Below, piece after piece: positions 8,037-16,646 of a stretch of 64,000 bases of DNA. This DNA is from Rhizobium sophorae. Lineage in GTDB: Bacteria > Pseudomonadota > Alphaproteobacteria > Rhizobiales > Rhizobiaceae. The DNA lies in the NCBI RefSeq assembly GCF_013087515.1, contig NZ_JABFCN010000031.1:1-64000 (forward strand). Reading direction: 5' to 3'. The position numbers were made by a program, and so were the translations under genes. Position 1 is the first letter of the stretch; each line of letters starts with the position of its first letter. A model generated the notes under the pieces. It was not told the origin of the DNA. It did no database searches and saw nothing but the letters and a program-made list of their open reading frames with translations.

Positions 8037-8644
8037 GCTTTGAAACGGAAACGCTTCCGCCCGAAGGATGGCTCGAGGCCATGGCAAGACTGCGGTCGGC
8101 CTATCCTTTCGACTATATCGTCGGCAGCGTCCACGACATCTGCGGCCGCTGGCTCGACTTCTCTCCGGCTGACACGGCCGTGCTGGCTGGCGATCTCGGC
8201 GGACCGGAAGCATTGCGGGTCGCCTATTTCGATGCGGTCACCAATATGGTCGAGACCCTCCGTCCCGACGTCGTGGCGCATCTCGATCTGGTGCGAAAAT
8301 ACGAGCCAGACGGCTTCAGCTTCTCGCCGCGTGTGCTGCGCTCGATCGAGACGACGCTTGAGGCGATCCGGGCTTCTGGAGGTGTTCTGGACGTCAATTG
8401 CGCTGCGTTTCGCAACGGCCACGGGTCGGTCTATCCACTGCCACAGATCCTGGATCGGGCACTGGCCATGGGCATTCGCGTGACGCTCGGCGATGATAGC
8501 CACGGGGTGCAGACCGTGGGCGTCGGGCTTGAACAGTCGATGGCTGCCATTGCTGCTGCGGGTTACGAGCGCCTCTCCCATCTAACCCGGGGGAGCGGGT
8601 GGCGCGAAGCGGCACTTGAATCAATCGCTCCCTGCCGGCGCTGA
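8000..8644 (+). pseudogene. IS OrfA start fused in frame to truncated histidinol-phosphatase (PHP)
   Basis: The frame is chimeric. Residues 1 to ~14 (MKRNRFTDELLVGF) are IS3 OrfA. From TLPPEGWLEAMARLRSAYPF it is the C-terminal two thirds of a PHP-domain histidinol-phosphatase: YIVGSVHDICGRWLDF, VVAHLDLVRKY, LDVNCAAFRNG and GDDSHGVQTVGVGLE carry the metal-binding His/Asp residues of the later PHP motifs. The N-terminal HxH metal site is missing, so activity is unlikely even though the frame is open and could be translated from the IS start. About 200 of ~270 residues remain. Confidence 0.75.
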
Positions 8645-8646
8645 TC

Positions 8647-9185
8647 ATGGACGAGAAAGAGATGCTCGAGCATGCTGTTGCATCGTCCCTGACAGTCGAG
8701 CAGGCAAGTGCCGCCGACATTCCCCTCATCATGTCGATCGAGCGCAGTCCCGGCTATCCGACTCTGGTCGGAAGCTACGGCGCCGACGAGCATCGCCGGC
8801 GAATGGAGGCGCCGATCTGTAATTATCTTCTTTGCCGCAGCGCCGGCGAATTGGTGGGGTTTGCCGTCATTCGCCGCGACGATGATGGCATGGGAACAGC
8901 CCAGTGCACCGGATCGCGGTATCGCCACCGGGAAAGGGATATGGCGCGTCGTTCCTGCAGGAAATCTGCCAATGGATTTTCGCCGAGGATGATATTCATC
9001 GTTTGTGGCTCGACTTGCTTCCTTCAAACGAGCGTGCTGCTCGCCTCTACCGAAGCATGGGTTTTGTCAGGGAGGGTGTGATGCGCTCGGCTTTAAGGGT
9101 GCCAGGAGGACGTCAAGATCTTGTTTTGATGTCACTCCTTCGCGAGGATTGGGAGCAATTGTACTTTCGGGCTGGAGGCCTGTAG
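8647..9185 (+). pseudogene. GNAT acetyltransferase, single frameshift
   Basis: Two overlapping frames make one acetyltransferase. The first (from ATG 8647) gives VEQASAADIPLIMSIERSPG and ELVGFAVIRRDDDG; the second, from about 8900, continues HRIAVSPPGKGYGASFLQEI, the acetyl-CoA-binding Q/RxxGxG/A region, then NERAARLYRSMGFVREG. The frames change near 8895-8905, consistent with loss of one base. It follows the PHP relic by 2 bases. It could be a true mutation or a sequencing error; both halves are otherwise well preserved. Confidence 0.75.
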
Positions 9186-9320
9186 TCGTGGTGCGGGATG
9201 CAAAAATCAAAAACTTCTTCAGTCTAGTAAACAGGGTCTAGGGTTCAAATCAGCTCAATGCGTAGGCGCAGCACCAACTAACGAGAAGTCTAAGGTCCTG
9301 CGCTAAAATTGTTTTGCTGT
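9186..9320. other. short spacer, nothing recognised
   Basis: No gene seen. The string GGGTTCAAATC near 9242 resembles a tRNA T-arm but no tRNA folds around it. Confidence 0.4.
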
Positions 9321-10158
9321 TCACGGTATTGATGGAAAGTCGGTCGACACCGAGACTGCTCGCCACTCTTTCAGGATCACTGCGTCCTTCCGATGCTTCT
9401 CCTCGATCGCGTAAACGGTGTCGCTGCCAAGCGGAAGCCGGACCGGAGGATTGGGGGCGTCCGCGAACTTCACAAGCACGTCCGCAAGCCTGTCCGGATC
9501 GCCGGGCTGATTATGGCTCAGTCCCGTGGCGACAGTGCGAACTCTGCCAGCCGTGTCGGCATAGTCCGAGATAATCGCCGGGCTGACGGACAACGACGAG
9601 GCGTCAAGGAAGTCTGTGCGGAAATAGCCGGGCTCGACGACCGTAACGTGAATACCGAGCGGGGCCAGCTCGTCGTGCGTGGCCTCACTTAGTCCCGCTA
9701 CGGCGAACTTTGTGGAGGAGTGGACGCCGAAGCCGGCAGCGCCGCGATACCCGCCGGTCGAGGAGATGTTGAGGATGCGGCCGGAGCGCGCGCCTCGCAT
9801 GTACGGCAGCACGGCGCGCGTGACCACCAGCAGGCCGAAGACATTGGTGCGGTAGACTGCCTCGACCTCTGCGGCAGTTGCCTCTTCGACCGCCCCCATC
9901 AGGCCGAAGCCCGCATTGTCAAGGAGGAGGTCGATATGGCCGAAGCGGTCGACCGCAGCCTGCGCCGCCGCAATCGCCTGTGCCTCGTCTGCGACGTCGA
10001 GGGCGACTGGCAGCAGGTTCGGATGCTCGCCGAGGCGATCGGTGATCGCCCCCCGGATTGCGGGCTGTAGCGACGACGGCATCACCATTTTCGAGTGCCT
10101 TTCCGGCGACGAGGGCGCCGAAGCCCCTCGACGCGCCGGTGATGAACCAGACTCTCAT
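9321..10158 (-). pseudogene. short-chain dehydrogenase/reductase with frameshift in a C6 run
   Basis: A classical SDR of ~279 residues split into two frames. The start at 10158 encodes the Rossmann glycine motif (WFITGASRGFGALVAGKALE, TGxxxGxG). The rest, in another frame, has LLLDNAGFG (NNAG position), ILNISSTGG with the catalytic Ser, and VHSSTKFAVAG in which the usual YxxxK is HSSTK. The frames meet at six consecutive C (10049-10054), so one base too many or too few explains the break. It has no close partner; the next gene upstream on this strand starts at 11158. Confidence 0.8.
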
Positions 10159-10198
10159 GGTGGGATTCCTTTCGTTGTTCGAAATGGGACTAGACTGC

Positions 10199-11158
10199 TC
10201 AAGAACGCGGAGGGACCGGGGTGGAGAAGGTCAGCTCCATCTCGCGGGCCAGCAGTTGGGGGAACCGTTCCAGGACGGCCTTCGTGTATGGCTGGGCGAA
10301 ATGCGCATCGAGATCGGTCCGTGAGCGCCAGGTCTCGTAGAGTATCCAGACGTTCGGATCGTTGTTGTCACGGTGAAGCCGGTATTCGATGGCCCCCGCT
10401 TCGGCGAGGGTCGGCTCGACGAGACCCCGCAGGACTGCGCCGAGCGTTTCAGCCTGATCCGGCTTGGCGGTGAGACGAGCGACCAGCGTCAGTCGGTCGG
10501 GATCGGAGGTGGGCGTCGGATAGACGGTCTCCCAGTGCTCGGCCGGACCGGTCGCTTGCCTCCAAACAATCTCTGCGACGTCTGCCGCTTCTCCGGATCC
10601 TGGATCGACCAGTGTTGCCACCGTCGCTAGACCGATGCGGATGCCGCGCTCTGCGAGCGGGGCAGCCAGTCCTTCTACAAGATTGCGCAGTGCGGCCTTA
10701 CCGAGGCCGAGGCTGGCGTAGTCGGCATGCGGTGCAGTCGCGAGGCCGCCGCCCGTCACGAGGAGCGTGCCGCCGGCATCGCCGAACCGCTCGACGGCCA
10801 CACGGATCGTGTTGAGGCCGGCGGCGATGTTGATGGCGAGATCGCTCACGATCTCCTCATCGCTCATGCTGAACAGGTCCTGCTGTCGGACAACGGCAGC
10901 GTTGAAGTGCACAACGCTCAGCTCGCCAGCAAGACGTGCGGCCTCGGCGAGCGCGGCACGGATTTCTTCAGGCCGCGTTGCGTCTGCAGGAAGGGCGAAC
11001 GCTTTGATGCCGTTCGCTTGCAGTTCGGCCGCCATCGCGGACAAGCGGGTTGTGCTGCGAGCAATCAGAATGACGCTCCAGCCTTGGCGGCCGAACTTCT
11101 CGGCGACTGCCTGGCCGATACCTGGACCAGCCCCGACGATGGTGATGGACTTGGACAT
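10199..11158 (-). CDS. SDR oxidoreductase fused to a C-terminal ABM monooxygenase-type domain
   Basis: A 319-residue two-domain protein. Residues 1-~215 are an SDR: SITIVGAGPGIGQAVAEKFG is the NAD(P) glycine motif, and VHFNAAVVRQ, LLVTGGGLATAPHADYASLGLGKAALRN and RIGLATV follow in SDR order. The usual YxxxK is not clear; YASLGLGK fits with wider spacing. Residues ~225-319 (LTLVARLTAKPDQAETLGAVL, IEYRLHRDNNDPNVWILYETW, HFAQPYTKAVLERFPQLL) are an antibiotic-biosynthesis-monooxygenase fold, a family that occurs as a quinol monooxygenase or dimer module. ATG 11158 is preceded by a strong GGAGGA. Confidence 0.85.
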   Translation of the reverse strand: MSKSITIVGAGPGIGQAVAEKFGRQGWSVILIARSTTRLSAMAAELQANGIKAFALPADATRPEEIRAALAEAARLAGELSVVHFNAAVVRQQDLFSMSDEEIVSDLAINIAAGLNTIRVAVERFGDAGGTLLVTGGGLATAPHADYASLGLGKAALRNLVEGLAAPLAERGIRIGLATVATLVDPGSGEAADVAEIVWRQATGPAEHWETVYPTPTSDPDRLTLVARLTAKPDQAETLGAVLRGLVEPTLAEAGAIEYRLHRDNNDPNVWILYETWRSRTDLDAHFAQPYTKAVLERFPQLLAREMELTFSTPVPPRS

Positions 11159-11220
11159 GGAATCTCCTCCGGATGTGTTGGCCACCGCGATGTCGGGATG
11201 ACCAAACGGGTGGGAAATGC

Positions 11221-11682
11221 TCACGGCAGGACTTCTGCCAGCTCGATCAGATTGCCGAAGGGATCGCAGAAGAAGGCAAGGCGCCGGCTGATCGCCAAAA
11301 GCTCGAACGGCTCGGTGACGATGGTGACGCCGCGTGCACGTAGTTCCTCGACGGTGGCATCAACGCTTGCGACATTCAGGCAGAAATGGTGGTAGCCGGC
11401 ATATTTGAGGCTGTCGCCGAGATCGGTATAGGGGCGGACATCTTTCGGCGACGGATCGCCGCCGCCAAGGATTTCCACATAGAAATGGTCGTCGGTGGCG
11501 GGTGCCAGATAGGCGAGTTGCTCGTCGGCATAGTCCCATTCGGCAACGACACGAAAGTCGAGCTTCTCGACATACCAGCGCTTGGCGGTTTTGAGGTCCG
11601 GCGTGCGGACGGCGACGTGATGACCGCGCATGTCAGCGAAGGGCGATGCAGTGTTGTGGGCGGGAGGAATGAAGTCGGCCAT
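11221..11682 (-). CDS. VOC/glyoxalase-family protein
   Basis: A 153-residue vicinal oxygen chelate protein with two beta-alpha-beta-beta-beta units: GHHVAVRTPDLKTAKRWYVEKLDF supplies the first metal-ligand His, YAGYHHFCLNVASVDATVEEL the second, and FCDPFGNLIELAEV the terminal Glu. This is the layout of glyoxalase/dioxygenase-type metalloenzymes. ATG 11682 follows AGGAG at proper spacing. It is divergent from the LysR gene at 11800, which likely controls it, and lies upstream of the SDR-ABM gene on the same strand (62-base gap), so the two may form an operon. Confidence 0.88.
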   Translation of the reverse strand: MADFIPPAHNTASPFADMRGHHVAVRTPDLKTAKRWYVEKLDFRVVAEWDYADEQLAYLAPATDDHFYVEILGGGDPSPKDVRPYTDLGDSLKYAGYHHFCLNVASVDATVEELRARGVTIVTEPFELLAISRRLAFFCDPFGNLIELAEVLP

Positions 11683-11799
11683 TGTCTTGTCTCCTGTGTG
11701 GTCCGGCACCAGCGCCGGTTTGCGAAGGGAAATCTGGACCTTTTCGAGATTAAGAATTAGAGAGATAATCTTCCTCTCAATGATGAGTGAGATTTGACA

Positions 11800-12684
11800 A
11801 TGCGCAGCACGGATCTCTCGGAACTGGCCGCCTTCGATGCGGTTGCCCGTCACCGTAACTTTCGCCGCGCCGGCGAAGAGCGCGGGGTGACCGCCTCGGC
11901 GATCAGCCATGCGGTGGGCAATCTCGAGGCACGCGTGGGCATTCGTCTGCTCAACCGGACGACCCGCAGCGTGGCCCTGACCGATGCCGGCGCGATGTTG
12001 CTTGCGCAACTGTCGCCGGCCTTCGGGGAAATCGGCTCGGCGCTCGATGCCCTCAACCAGTTTCGTGACACGCCGTTCGGAAAGGTTCGCATCAACGCGC
12101 CCAATTCGGTGGCACGGTTCGTGTTCCGATCGGTCATTGGCCCGCTGATCTCAAAAAACCCCGGTCTCCAGCTTGAAATCGTCGCCACCGACCGCCTCGT
12201 CGATATCGTGGAGGACGGGTTCGACGCTGGCATCCGTCTCGGTGAAAGCCTGCGCGATGGCATGACGGCTGTGAAGATCAAGCCTCGGCTGCGGTTTGCC
12301 GTCGTGGGTTCGTCAAGCTATTTCGAGCGTCATCCACTCCCCAAAACTCTGGATGATCTGCGTGACCATGTCTGCATCCGCAATATCTATCCAAGCGGCA
12401 AGCCATACGCTTGGGAGTTCAGCCGCGCCGGCAAGATCATCGAATTCGAGCCGACCGGGTCTCTGTCGCTCGATGACCATGAACTGATGGTCGAGGCCGC
12501 ACTTTCAGGCGTGGGGCTGGCCTATGTCTGGGAGGAACGGGCGCGTCCCTATGTCCAGAACGGCAGCCTGATCGAATGCCTGGCATCCTGGAGTGCGCCC
12601 GAGGACTGGCTCTATCTCTACTACCCGACGCGAAAATACCTGTCGGCCGGCCTGCGCGCGGTCATCAATGCGCTTCGTGTATGA
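11800..12684 (+). CDS. LysR-family transcriptional regulator
   Basis: A 294-residue LysR regulator. The HTH domain covers residues ~5-65 (LAAFDAVARHRNFRRAGEER, TASAISHAVGNLEARVGIRL, NRTTRSVALTDAG). The effector-binding region includes GKVRINAPNSVARFVF, DAGIRLGESL and GVGLAYVWEE. It resembles the branch that controls a neighbouring oxidoreductase or VOC gene. The 117-base gap to the divergent VOC gene would hold its site. ATG 11800 is chosen over the TTG two codons upstream. Confidence 0.92.
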   Translation: MRSTDLSELAAFDAVARHRNFRRAGEERGVTASAISHAVGNLEARVGIRLLNRTTRSVALTDAGAMLLAQLSPAFGEIGSALDALNQFRDTPFGKVRINAPNSVARFVFRSVIGPLISKNPGLQLEIVATDRLVDIVEDGFDAGIRLGESLRDGMTAVKIKPRLRFAVVGSSSYFERHPLPKTLDDLRDHVCIRNIYPSGKPYAWEFSRAGKIIEFEPTGSLSLDDHELMVEAALSGVGLAYVWEERARPYVQNGSLIECLASWSAPEDWLYLYYPTRKYLSAGLRAVINALRV

Positions 12685-12827
12685 GTGGACTGGCGCACCG
12701 ACGGTTCGATTCCTATCAAGGCGAACCTGATTGTGTAAGATTCAAACGTGCGCAATTGCTGCGCTTAACAACACGGTCACGCCGAGCACCGTTGGATGCA
12801 TCTGATCTGCAGATGAATGATTGTCCT

Positions 12828-13193
12828 TCAGTCGGCCTTGTAGCGTTCACGAGCCTGCATCACCTCGGCACGATGCTGTAGGGTCCAGGTATGTAGCGCC
12901 CGAAGGGGAGCTTCCAGAGTGCGACCCAGCGCAGAGATTTCGTAGGCAACGGCGATCGGCGAAAGGCTCACGATATGCCGTTCGATAATCCCATTGGCCT
13001 CCAGGCGCCTGAGGCACTGTGTCAGCGCCTTTTGCGTGACGCCGTCCAGTCTTCGTTTCAATTCATTAAAACGCAGCGGGCCATCGCATAGAGCGCCCAG
13101 CACCAGGATAGTCCATTTGCTGGCGATCTCATCGAGCAACAATCGGTCCTCGACGAGGTTTTCATTCGCAGATTCGAGGGGCAAGCTTCGCAT
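12828..13193 (-). CDS. HxlR-family transcriptional regulator
   Basis: A 121-residue HxlR winged-helix regulator: LLLDEIASKWTILVLGALCD, RFNELKRRLDGVTQKALTQC and LRRLEANGIIERH form the family signature. Unlike most members it has no cysteine in the extreme N terminus, so thiol sensing is doubtful. It is divergent from an enoyl-CoA hydratase homologue, with a perfect inverted repeat between them. A start further upstream near 13220 is possible but the homology begins after 13193. Confidence 0.9.
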   Translation of the reverse strand: MRSLPLESANENLVEDRLLLDEIASKWTILVLGALCDGPLRFNELKRRLDGVTQKALTQCLRRLEANGIIERHIVSLSPIAVAYEISALGRTLEAPLRALHTWTLQHRAEVMQARERYKAD

Positions 13194-13241
13194 GGGATAC
13201 TCCAGGCTACCAGGTAGCATCAAGGTGCATAATTGACTGCT

Positions 13242-13258
13242 AGTATACAGATTATACT
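13242..13258. promoter_or_regulatory. inverted repeat AGTATA-N5-TATACT, likely HxlR operator
   Basis: The arms AGTATA and TATACT are exact reverse complements separated by CAGAT. The repeat sits in the divergent hxlR/enoyl-CoA hydratase region, 31 bases before the plus-strand start. AT-rich dyads of this form are common targets of HxlR dimers, so binding by the adjacent regulator is a reasonable inference. Confidence 0.6.
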
Positions 13259-13289
13259 TAAGGGCGCCTGACATGAAAAGGAGTTTAAA

Positions 13290-14132
13290 ATGTCCGCCCC
13301 AAAATATGAGACCATTCACGTCCACCGCGAAGGCGCTTGCGCCTGGGTGACGATCAACAATCCCCCTCTCAATATCCTCGATGCGCGCCTGATGACGGAC
13401 ATCAACGATTTCGCCGGACATGCCGCCAAGGACGACACTCTGACCGTCATCGTTTTCCAGAGCGCCGATCCGGATTTCTTTATCATCCATGGCGACATGA
13501 ATTTCGTGAAACAGCCCGACGCGCTGATGTCGCTTCAGCTTGGTGATGCAGGGACCGAGGGGCTCAACCCGATGATGCGGTTGCACGAGAGGCTTCGCGC
13601 TCTGCCCCAGATCACGATCGGCAAGCTCGCCGGCTATGCACGGGGTGGTGGCGCAGAGTTCCTGTCGGCGCTCGATATGCGTTTCGCTGCCAGAGGGATC
13701 GGTGGCATTGCCCAGATGGAGGCCTTGATCGGAATCATTCCCGGTGCGGGGGGAACGGCCTATCTCCCCCAGCTTGTCGGGCGGGCGCGGAGCCTGGAAA
13801 TTACCGTGGGTGCGGAATTGTTCGATGCCGACCTGGCTGAGCGTTATGGCTGGATAAACCGGGCACTCCCACCTGAAGAGCTTGATGCCTTCGTTGACGG
13901 TCTGGCCAAGGCAATCGCATCACGAGCCCGGGGAGTGGTGCGTGCCGCTAAACAGGCGATCGATGCAAGTTCCAAAGATCTGACGCAAGCATTGCAGACC
14001 AACAACGAACTGCTCGGCCAGACTTTTTCTGCCCCGATAGCGACTACGCTCACTCTGGCCGCATTGGAGGCCGGAGCTCAAACACGTGACGGCGAGAAGA
14101 CGCTGGAGGAAACCCTATCTGCCTTGAGTTAA
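13290..14132 (+). CDS. enoyl-CoA hydratase/isomerase-family protein
   Basis: A 280-residue crotonase-fold protein. The N-terminal VTINNPPLNILDARLMTDIN and the oxyanion-hole segment KLAGYARGGGAEFLSALDMRFAA are typical. The second catalytic stretch EALIGIIPGAGGTAYLPQLVG carries the loop that usually supplies Glu, but here the position before PGAGG reads IGI, so the hydratase glutamates may not both be present. Members with this pattern act as isomerases, hydrolases or on non-standard acyl substrates. An AAGGAG precedes the ATG. Likely under the divergent HxlR regulator. Confidence 0.85.
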   Translation: MSAPKYETIHVHREGACAWVTINNPPLNILDARLMTDINDFAGHAAKDDTLTVIVFQSADPDFFIIHGDMNFVKQPDALMSLQLGDAGTEGLNPMMRLHERLRALPQITIGKLAGYARGGGAEFLSALDMRFAARGIGGIAQMEALIGIIPGAGGTAYLPQLVGRARSLEITVGAELFDADLAERYGWINRALPPEELDAFVDGLAKAIASRARGVVRAAKQAIDASSKDLTQALQTNNELLGQTFSAPIATTLTLAALEAGAQTRDGEKTLEETLSALS

Positions 14133-14409
14133 AGGGTTGCTGGCGGTCTGACCGCCAGCGATTACCACAGGCAGCATTTCTGTCGCCAAGCCTTGCAAAT
14201 TCGATCCTTCCCAAGGCGGCGAGAGGCCGAGAGCGGCCTCCCGTTGGAAGCTCGAGCATCTTTGCGCCTTCTTGTCGGTCATGAAGAATGCGGCGCATCA
14301 CGCCTAACGCGGACATCGTCGCGGGTACGGTCTCGTCCCTTTGGCGCAATGGCGGTCATATGCGTCGGCCCTGACCGAGCAATGATCCTTGGCAGACTGT
14401 GTCAGCCAA

Positions 14410-14808
14410 TCAACGACCACTGAAGCGTCGTCTCGCCGCATCGGTCACGGGCGTATAAAGGGCGACGCGGGTGCCCTCGGGGTCGCAGAACTGGACCGTG
14501 CGATTTCCCCATGGCAAATCCTTAGGCTCATGCACCACCTCGACCTGATCTTTCAGCCGTGCGAATTCCGCATCGACATCTGACACCATGAACTCGAGAA
14601 TAGCGGTCTTATTGGCGCAGGGCTCCGCACTGCCCTCCTTGAACAGTGCGACCGTCTCGACGCTGCCTATTGCCAAAGCGGCACCCGGCGTGACGATCTC
14701 GGCGAAGACGGGGGCAAGCCAGTCCGCACGGGCGCCTGTCACCAGTTCATAGAAGGCCACCATCCTTTTGATGTCGGCGGCGACGAGGCGGGTGGATGCA
14801 AATTTCAT
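14410..14808 (-). CDS. VOC-family protein
   Basis: A 132-residue VOC/glyoxalase-like protein: STRLVAADIKRMVAFYELVTG at the N terminus, ILEFMVSDVDAEFARLKDQV in the second half, and VQFCDPEGTRVALYTPV at the end. The first metal-ligand His is replaced (RLVAAD), suggesting a binding or non-classical role. AAGGAG lies just before ATG 14808. It is divergent from a WYL regulator, with a 10-bp perfect inverted repeat between them. Confidence 0.85.
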   Translation of the reverse strand: MKFASTRLVAADIKRMVAFYELVTGARADWLAPVFAEIVTPGAALAIGSVETVALFKEGSAEPCANKTAILEFMVSDVDAEFARLKDQVEVVHEPKDLPWGNRTVQFCDPEGTRVALYTPVTDAARRRFSGR

Positions 14809-14858
14809 AATTTTCTCCTTCAGTCGTAACGATCTCTTGGCTTGCTTTTGTGACACAG

Positions 14859-14896
14859 TTCTGCTGACAGCGTAGTGGCAGCAGGAGTCAGCAGAA
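14859..14896. promoter_or_regulatory. 10-bp perfect inverted repeat, likely WYL-regulator operator
   Basis: TTCTGCTGAC and GTCAGCAGAA are exact reverse complements separated by 18 bases. The right arm ends on the A of the regulator's ATG and the whole repeat lies in the divergent VOC/WYL interval. Such long arms overlapping a start suggest autoregulation by the neighbouring YafY-type dimer. Confidence 0.65.
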
Positions 14897-15603
14897 TGCG
14901 AAAAGCGGAGCGGCTTTTTCAGATCATCCAGATACTTCGAAGGTCGAACCGCCCAGTGACCTCGGCGCAGCTTGCGGATGAACTCGAGGTTGCGCGACGA
15001 ACCATCTACCGTGACATCGCGCACCTGATTGGCCAGCGCGTTCCCATCGAGGGCGAGGCAGGGTTTGGTTACGTCCTCGATCCGCGATACGACATGCCGC
15101 CGCTGATGCTGACATCAGAGGAAATCGAGGCCGTCCTGCTCGGCATTCAATTGGTGGAAAAGCTGGGTGACCCGGCCATCACCAATGCCGCCCGGGATGT
15201 CATCTCAAAGATCGCATCCGCAATACCGAGCGACCTGCTTCCCTTCATCGCGGAACCCGCAGTCGGCCTGAAACCCGGCGAGATCACCAACGGCGCGACC
15301 TTCGACACCCGCCCGCTCAGGCGGGCAATCAGAGACGGCCGAAAGATTCAGCTCGACTATTGCGCGGCAAATAGCGAGGTAACGCACCGCATCGTTTGGC
15401 CCGTGCTTCTGGGCTATGAGGAGGCACGCTGCCTGTTGATTGCATGGTGTGAATCGAAGAAGGCTTTTCGCCATTTTCGCACCGAACGCGTCCTCAATCT
15501 TGAGGTTCTGGAAGAAACCATCGGTGTTTCCAAACGCAAGCTCAGACAGCAATGGCTACAATGGCGTGAAACCGAGCTGTCCCGTTTGCGCCCCACTCCA
15601 TGA
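14896..15603 (+). CDS. YafY/WYL-domain transcriptional regulator
   Basis: A 235-residue regulator with an N-terminal HTH_11 domain (AERLFQIIQILRRSNRPVTS, AQLADELEVARRTIYRDIAH) and a C-terminal WYL-type domain (RRAIRDGRKIQLDYCAANSE, IVWPVLLGYEEARCLLIAWC, FRHFRTERVLNLEVL). WYL domains bind small ligands or nucleic acid. AGGAG lies 9 bases before the ATG. It is divergent from a VOC gene that it probably controls. Complete. Confidence 0.92.
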   Translation: MRKAERLFQIIQILRRSNRPVTSAQLADELEVARRTIYRDIAHLIGQRVPIEGEAGFGYVLDPRYDMPPLMLTSEEIEAVLLGIQLVEKLGDPAITNAARDVISKIASAIPSDLLPFIAEPAVGLKPGEITNGATFDTRPLRRAIRDGRKIQLDYCAANSEVTHRIVWPVLLGYEEARCLLIAWCESKKAFRHFRTERVLNLEVLEETIGVSKRKLRQQWLQWRETELSRLRPTP

Positions 15604-16169
15604 CTACAGTGGGGCAATCCCGGATCTTAGCGTCAGAAAGTTCGCAGTCCACTTTCGTGTCGGGCGCTCTACGAGCGGAGAGGCCGGAGGCTGCGCGCAT
15701 CGTGCTCAATGCCGATGTCGACAAGGTCCTCGTGCCGCTCGACGTCTGCGAGGATAATCGTGTGGCCGACAGCATGCTGACGCGCGACGGCTTGGCCGAC
15801 ATGACGGCCGTTATGCGAGACAATCCGGTCGTCGCCATGATCCGCGACACCTTCCCGATCTATATCGACATCTGGCGGGAATTCTTCGGCCTCGTCGGCT
15901 TTCCGATGGACGACGTCATCACCGTGGCGCTTTGCTTCGCGCCCGATCTCGTCACAACCACTGAGCCACTGTTTGCCGACGTGGTGCTCGACAAGGGCGT
16001 CGCGCGCGGCCAGACGGTTGCCTATCGTGGTCACCAGATCCTGCCGGGCGGCGAGGGGGCCAAGACCACGCGCATCGCCAATGGGCTCGACGGTCGCCGT
16101 TTCCTCTCGATCTTCAAGGCGGCCATGGCGTGCTACGAGCGCACCGCTGCCCCCACAACCAAAGCCTGA
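15600..16169 (+). pseudogene. nucleoside hydrolase (IUNH), C-terminal fragment
   Basis: From about residue 23 (ALRAERPEAARIVLNADVDK, LVPLDVCEDNRV) the frame matches inosine-uridine preferring nucleoside hydrolases. The helix-strand order continues through FPIYIDIWREFFG, DDVITVALCFAPDL and the C terminus. The N-terminal DTDxGxDD calcium/ribose motif and first ~140 residues are missing, so it is inactive. The first ~22 codons are foreign and overlap the WYL gene stop. A 29-codon frame (16182-16271) with a good AAGGA follows and may be a remnant of the next gene. Confidence 0.65.
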
Positions 16170-16379
16170 AGGATTGTTCTGACATGCCGACCCCTATTCT
16201 CTACCCCAATAATGTACTGGGGCCTAGCTGGTTCGTATGGCTCCAGGCCGCGCCCTTCGAAGCAGCGTAGGGTTAGTACAGATTCTATCTCACACTTTCG
16301 GAATGAGGATAATCTCGAGCATTGATAATAGTTGATAAACATTCTATCTTGTCTTCCATCACATTCGATGGAGTACCAC

Positions 16380-16646
16380 ATGATCAGCGCCGATCTGGGA
16401 AAGCAGCTCGAAAGCTATATCCAGCAGCTCGTCGACACGGGTCGTTATGGCTCGAAAAGCGAAGTGCTGCGGGAAGGCGTGCGACTTGTCCAGGACCGCG
16501 AGACCCGTCTTGCCGCGCTGGATGCTTCAATCATGCGCGGTATTGCCGATGCCGACGCCGGCCGAACAAAGCCGGCGAGCGATGTTTTCGAGCGGCTCGA
16601 GGCAAAATACCGGGCAATGTCTGACCAGGCCGAAAAATCGGCATGA
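16380..16646 (+). CDS. parD: ParD-family antitoxin
   Basis: An 88-residue ribbon-helix-helix antitoxin: ISADLGKQLESYIQQLVDTG, RYGSKSEVLREGVRLVQDRE is the CopG/ParD DNA-binding fold, followed by a disordered toxin-neutralising tail. ATG 16380 is preceded by GGAG; an in-frame ATG at 16368 is the alternative. It overlaps parE by 4 bases. It would autorepress the operon and block the gyrase-poisoning ParE. Confidence 0.9.
   Translation: MISADLGKQLESYIQQLVDTGRYGSKSEVLREGVRLVQDRETRLAALDASIMRGIADADAGRTKPASDVFERLEAKYRAMSDQAEKSA

Noticed and set aside
9236..9256. GGGTTCAAATC string like a tRNA T-arm
   Set aside because: No acceptor, D or anticodon arm can be built around it, so neither a tRNA nor an att site is claimed.
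14133..14409. possible gene between the hydratase homologue and VOC genes
   Set aside because: Open frames on both strands lack ribosome sites and motifs; treated as spacer.
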